A DNA stretch of 7,918 nucleotides, from NCBI GenBank assembly GCA_016213125.1, contig JACRBR010000315.1, forward strand, positions 1 to 7,918. The letters are read 5' to 3'. Shown here one piece after another: positions 5,535 to 7,918 of this stretch. Position 1 is the stretch's first letter. Each line of letters begins with the position of its first letter. The notes under the pieces are model-generated. The model made no database searches, was not told the DNA's origin, and saw nothing but the letters and a program-made list of their open reading frames with translations. A program made the position numbers and the translations under genes. The DNA comes from Chloroflexota bacterium (GTDB lineage Bacteria > Chloroflexota > Dehalococcoidia > DSTF01 > JACRBR01).

Positions 5535-6824
5535 ATGACGAACTTGGCGGAGTACGCCCCCTCGATTCCATCCGGCGACGTTGGTACCCGGCCGCTGCAT
5601 GTTGCGCTGGTGTCGACGAGTCCCCCTCGCCAGTGTGGAATCGCGACCTTCACGTCCGACCTTGCGCGCGCCATGCAAGCGGCCGACCCCAGAGCGCGCC
5701 TCTCGTGGGCCGCCATCAATGAAGAGAACTCCATACACCCGTATGGCCCGCAGGTGCGCTGGCGCATCCGCCAGCGTCATCCCGAGACCTACGCGCGCGC
5801 GGCCGCCGACATCAACGAATCGAAGGTCGATATCGTCTCGGTGCAGCACGAGTTTGGCCTCTACGGCATCTGGGGCCAGACGTTCGAGGACCATCTCGTT
5901 CCGTTCCTCGAGACGCTGACAAGACCACTGGTCACCACTCTCCACACGACCCTTCCCGAACCCTCGCCGTCCGTCCGCGCGGCCGTCCGGCGAATCGCCG
6001 ATCACAGCCGGGCGCTCATCGTCATGGCGCAACGCGCCAGCACCATCCTCGAACAGGAGTACGGCATCGATCCCGGGAAGATCCGCGTGATCCCCCACGG
6101 CGTGCCCCCCACTGAGCCGCGAGGGCGCCGGAAGATGAAGCAGCGCCTGAGGCTACAGGACCGCAGCATTATCTCCACCTTTGGCCTCGTCAGCCCTCGA
6201 AAAGGACTCGAACATATGGTGCGCGCCATGACCGAGGTGGTCCGCACGCATCCCGAAGCCCTCTACCTCATCGTTGGCAAGACGCACCCCGAGCTTGCGC
6301 GCGTCGAGGGCGAGACGTACCGGACGCAGCTCACCAATCTTGTCCACACGTCCGGATTGGACGGCCACGTCGCGTTCGTCGATGAGTATCTCAGCCAGCG
6401 AGACATCGTCGACTACCTGCTCGCCAGCGACATCTACATCACGCCCTACCTCGACCCCAACCAGATCACGAGCGGGACCCTCGCCTATGCGCTGGGTGCG
6501 GGCAAGGCCATCGTCTCGACTCCGTACCTGTACGCTGACGAAGTGCTTGCGGATGGGCGCGGCCTGCTGGTCGACTTCCGCAGCGAGCGCGGCCTCGGCG
6601 AGAGCGTGCTTCGCATCTTGGACGACCCCGAAATGAAGCGTCAACTGGAGCGGAAGGCGTACGACTACGGCCGACGCATGGCCTGGCCATACGTGGGCCG
6701 CCAGGTCATGGAGTTCTTTCGTGCGGTCGTAGCGGAGGAGTTGGATGCGCCGAAGCGGCACGTCGTCCGCACCGACCCTTCGATGCGCCCCGCGGCCATA
6801 GCGATCGCAGGCAACTCAGATTGA
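5535..6824 (+). CDS. GT4-like (GT-B fold) glycosyltransferase
   Basis: A 429-residue glycosyltransferase. After a polar N-terminal tail of about 20 residues, the Rossmann domain begins LHVALVSTSPPRQCGIATFT (21-40), a signature of a GT4 subgroup with a PPRxCGIATFT loop, then VQHEFGLYG (103-111) and PLVTTLHTTLPEP (131-143). The C-terminal domain has IRVIPHGV (183-190), TFGLVSPRKGLEHMV (215-229), DIYITPYLD (299-307) and SGTLAYALGAGKAIVSTPY (313-331), then EVLADGRGLLV. The usual E-x7-E pair of GT4 enzymes is not present; the equivalent stretch reads NQITSGTLAYALG, as seen in this subgroup. No signal peptide or membrane helix is visible, so it is likely cytoplasmic. ATG at 5535 has GAGG six bases upstream. 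It is read divergently from the GH130 gene, and its stop overlaps the start of the next gene by four bases, indicating translational coupling. Donor and acceptor are unknown. Confidence 0.88.
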   Translation: MTNLAEYAPSIPSGDVGTRPLHVALVSTSPPRQCGIATFTSDLARAMQAADPRARLSWAAINEENSIHPYGPQVRWRIRQRHPETYARAAADINESKVDIVSVQHEFGLYGIWGQTFEDHLVPFLETLTRPLVTTLHTTLPEPSPSVRAAVRRIADHSRALIVMAQRASTILEQEYGIDPGKIRVIPHGVPPTEPRGRRKMKQRLRLQDRSIISTFGLVSPRKGLEHMVRAMTEVVRTHPEALYLIVGKTHPELARVEGETYRTQLTNLVHTSGLDGHVAFVDEYLSQRDIVDYLLASDIYITPYLDPNQITSGTLAYALGAGKAIVSTPYLYADEVLADGRGLLVDFRSERGLGESVLRILDDPEMKRQLERKAYDYGRRMAWPYVGRQVMEFFRAVVAEELDAPKRHVVRTDPSMRPAAIAIAGNSD

Positions 6825-7855
6825 TTCGACAACTCCGGCGTCTGATGAAGCCGGTCCCGGCGCTCGGACCCGGCGTGGTGGCGCTCGCCGTGTACGCGCG
6901 CGAATGCGAAGGGCATCTGCTCAAACAGCCCGCCGCCGAACAGGGGTACGAGGGCGTCGCCTGCGTCGACGACGCGGCCCGCGCCGTCGTGCTCTACAGC
7001 GAGATCTGGCGACGGCACAGGTTCCCCTGGGCGCAGATCGAAGCCGAAGGCCTCCTGCGTTTCACCTGCGCCATGCAGACGAGCGACGGCGCCTTCGCGA
7101 ACTTCATCGCAGACTGGGACGGCCGCCGGCAACTGGACACGCCGACCTCCCGCCCCGGCAACGGTCCCTGGCACGCACGCGGTATGCACGCGCTGGCGTC
7201 CGGCTTCTCCGCCTTCGGCGACGAACGATGTGCCGCCGCCTTCGAGTCCGGATTTGCCGTGCTCGATCAACCGACCCCGTATCTCGATGTTCGCGCCGTC
7301 GCGATCCTCGCGGCCCTTGAGTTCTGGCGCGCAACCGGCAGCCGCCACGTCGCCGAGCGTGCAGTCGCCTGGGCGGAGGAGATCGTGGCGGCGCGAATCG
7401 GCGACGTGCTGCCCGACCGAGCGGGCGATCCCGACATCCACCTCTGGGGACACCTGCAGGAAGCCGCTCTTGCGCGCATCGGCAGCGAGTTCGGCCGAGA
7501 TGATCTTGTGCGGGCTGCCGCACGCAGCGCAAACACAGTGCTCGCGCCCGCCGCAGAGGACGCGTTTCCGGCATCGACGTCGTTGGCGTTCGACGTGAGC
7601 AGCACGGTGGCTGGCCTCGATGCCGTCGCCACCGCGACCGAAGAAGCCCGCTATCGGGAACTCGCCGGTCTTGCGCGGGCCTGGTTCGACGGTCGCAATG
7701 CGGCTGGCGCGCCCGTGTACGAACGCGTCCGTGGCTGTGTGTTCGATGGAATCGACGGCGGCACCATCAACCTCAACTCAGGCGCCGAGTCGAACATCGA
7801 GGGGGGCCTCGCCCTGATCGACTCCCTCCCCTGGGACATGTACGATCCGGAGTAG
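6821..7855 (+). CDS. Probable alpha/alpha-toroid protein linked to glycan metabolism
   Basis: A 344-residue protein whose reaction cannot be named. It is built of repeated amphipathic helices with short glycine- and aromatic-containing links, the pattern of (alpha/alpha)6 toroids such as several glycoside hydrolase, lyase and epimerase families. Conserved-looking patches are CVDDAARAVVLYSE (48-61), TSDGAFANFIADWDG (87-101), GPWHARGMHAL (115-125), DPDIHLWGHLQEAAL (203-217) and INLNSGAESNIEGGLAL (316-332). The DDxAR patch and the final NSGAES patch put acidic and aromatic residues at loop ends, as in a sugar-binding cavity. The same type of protein is found next to, or fused with, GT4 enzymes in other bacteria. 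The start is TTG at 6821, overlapping the previous TGA (TTGA); ATG at 6845, eight codons in, is a good alternative. Neither has a strong ribosome-binding site, which fits coupling to the upstream gene. No signal peptide is seen. Confidence 0.75.
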   Translation: MIRQLRRLMKPVPALGPGVVALAVYARECEGHLLKQPAAEQGYEGVACVDDAARAVVLYSEIWRRHRFPWAQIEAEGLLRFTCAMQTSDGAFANFIADWDGRRQLDTPTSRPGNGPWHARGMHALASGFSAFGDERCAAAFESGFAVLDQPTPYLDVRAVAILAALEFWRATGSRHVAERAVAWAEEIVAARIGDVLPDRAGDPDIHLWGHLQEAALARIGSEFGRDDLVRAAARSANTVLAPAAEDAFPASTSLAFDVSSTVAGLDAVATATEEARYRELAGLARAWFDGRNAAGAPVYERVRGCVFDGIDGGTINLNSGAESNIEGGLALIDSLPWDMYDPE

Positions 7856-7918
7856 CCCTGACGGCAGCCAGGGATTTGGAGCACGAATCCGCCGCGTGGG
7901 CCATTCGCCATCGAACGC
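7856..7918 (+). other. Right-edge sequence, possibly the start of another gene
   Basis: The last 63 bases follow the toroid gene. CCCTG and CAGGG (7857-7873 area) form a 5-bp inverted repeat with no T-run, so it is not a convincing terminator. In one frame the sequence reads protein-like to the edge, with LEHESAAWAIRHR from a possible TTG at 7876, but too little is visible to call a gene. Confidence 0.2.

Noticed and set aside
5292..6098. A 268-codon minus-strand frame opposite the start of the plus-strand glycosyltransferase
   Set aside because: It is antisense to a well-supported gene and lacks any domain motif.
1..7918. CRISPR array, insertion sequence or tandem repeats
   Set aside because: No regularly spaced direct repeats, no transposase motifs and no terminal inverted repeats were seen by eye.

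Overview
High-GC bacterial DNA, most likely from an uncultured or environmental bacterium; no gene here fixes the phylum. The window joins two unlike regions. The left 2.9 kb is a phage-type module read entirely on the minus strand. The right 4.6 kb is a chromosomal-looking carbohydrate cluster made of two divergently read gene pairs.

Phage module, in transcription order (right to left). First comes a 587-residue replication protein (1123-2886) with an N-terminal primase-polymerase domain, a CHC2-like primase zinc finger, and a second cysteine-rich region that resembles a rolling-circle Rep protein without its catalytic residues. Its last 75 codons look like a once-independent small protein with its own strong ribosome-binding site. 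Next is a P27-family terminase small subunit (522-1007). Last is a ParB/Srx-like protein that runs off the left edge (1-365), often the N-terminal part of a phage DNA methyltransferase. No integrase, large terminase, capsid or lysis gene is visible, so this is a prophage or phage fragment cut by the window edge.

Boundary, 2887-3261. This 375-base gap has no convincing gene. It holds short inverted repeats and a stretch at 3045-3072 that resembles the 3' end of a tRNA (T-arm, acceptor strand, CCA) with no matching 5' half. This is the layout expected of an attachment-site remnant, but the T-loop is not canonical and the call is weak.

Carbohydrate cluster. On the minus strand, a GH130-family mannoside phosphorylase or hydrolase (4322-5281) is followed 31 bases later by a GT4 glycosyltransferase (3262-4290). 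On the plus strand, a second GT4-like glycosyltransferase (5535-6824) overlaps by four bases a protein that is probably an alpha/alpha-toroid related to glycan-processing enzymes (6821-7855). The pairs share a 253-base divergent intergenic region. None of the four has a visible signal peptide or membrane segment. The set therefore looks like a cytoplasmic pathway that both builds and breaks down a mannose-containing glycan or oligosaccharide; this is inferred from gene content only.

Most notable: the GH130 gene has no ATG, GTG or TTG before its conserved N-terminus, but has a good ribosome-binding site just ahead of an ATC codon; the replication protein has an unusual PrimPol + CHC2 + inactive-Rep-like architecture; and the GH130/two-GT4/toroid cluster may be an undescribed intracellular mannan cycle.
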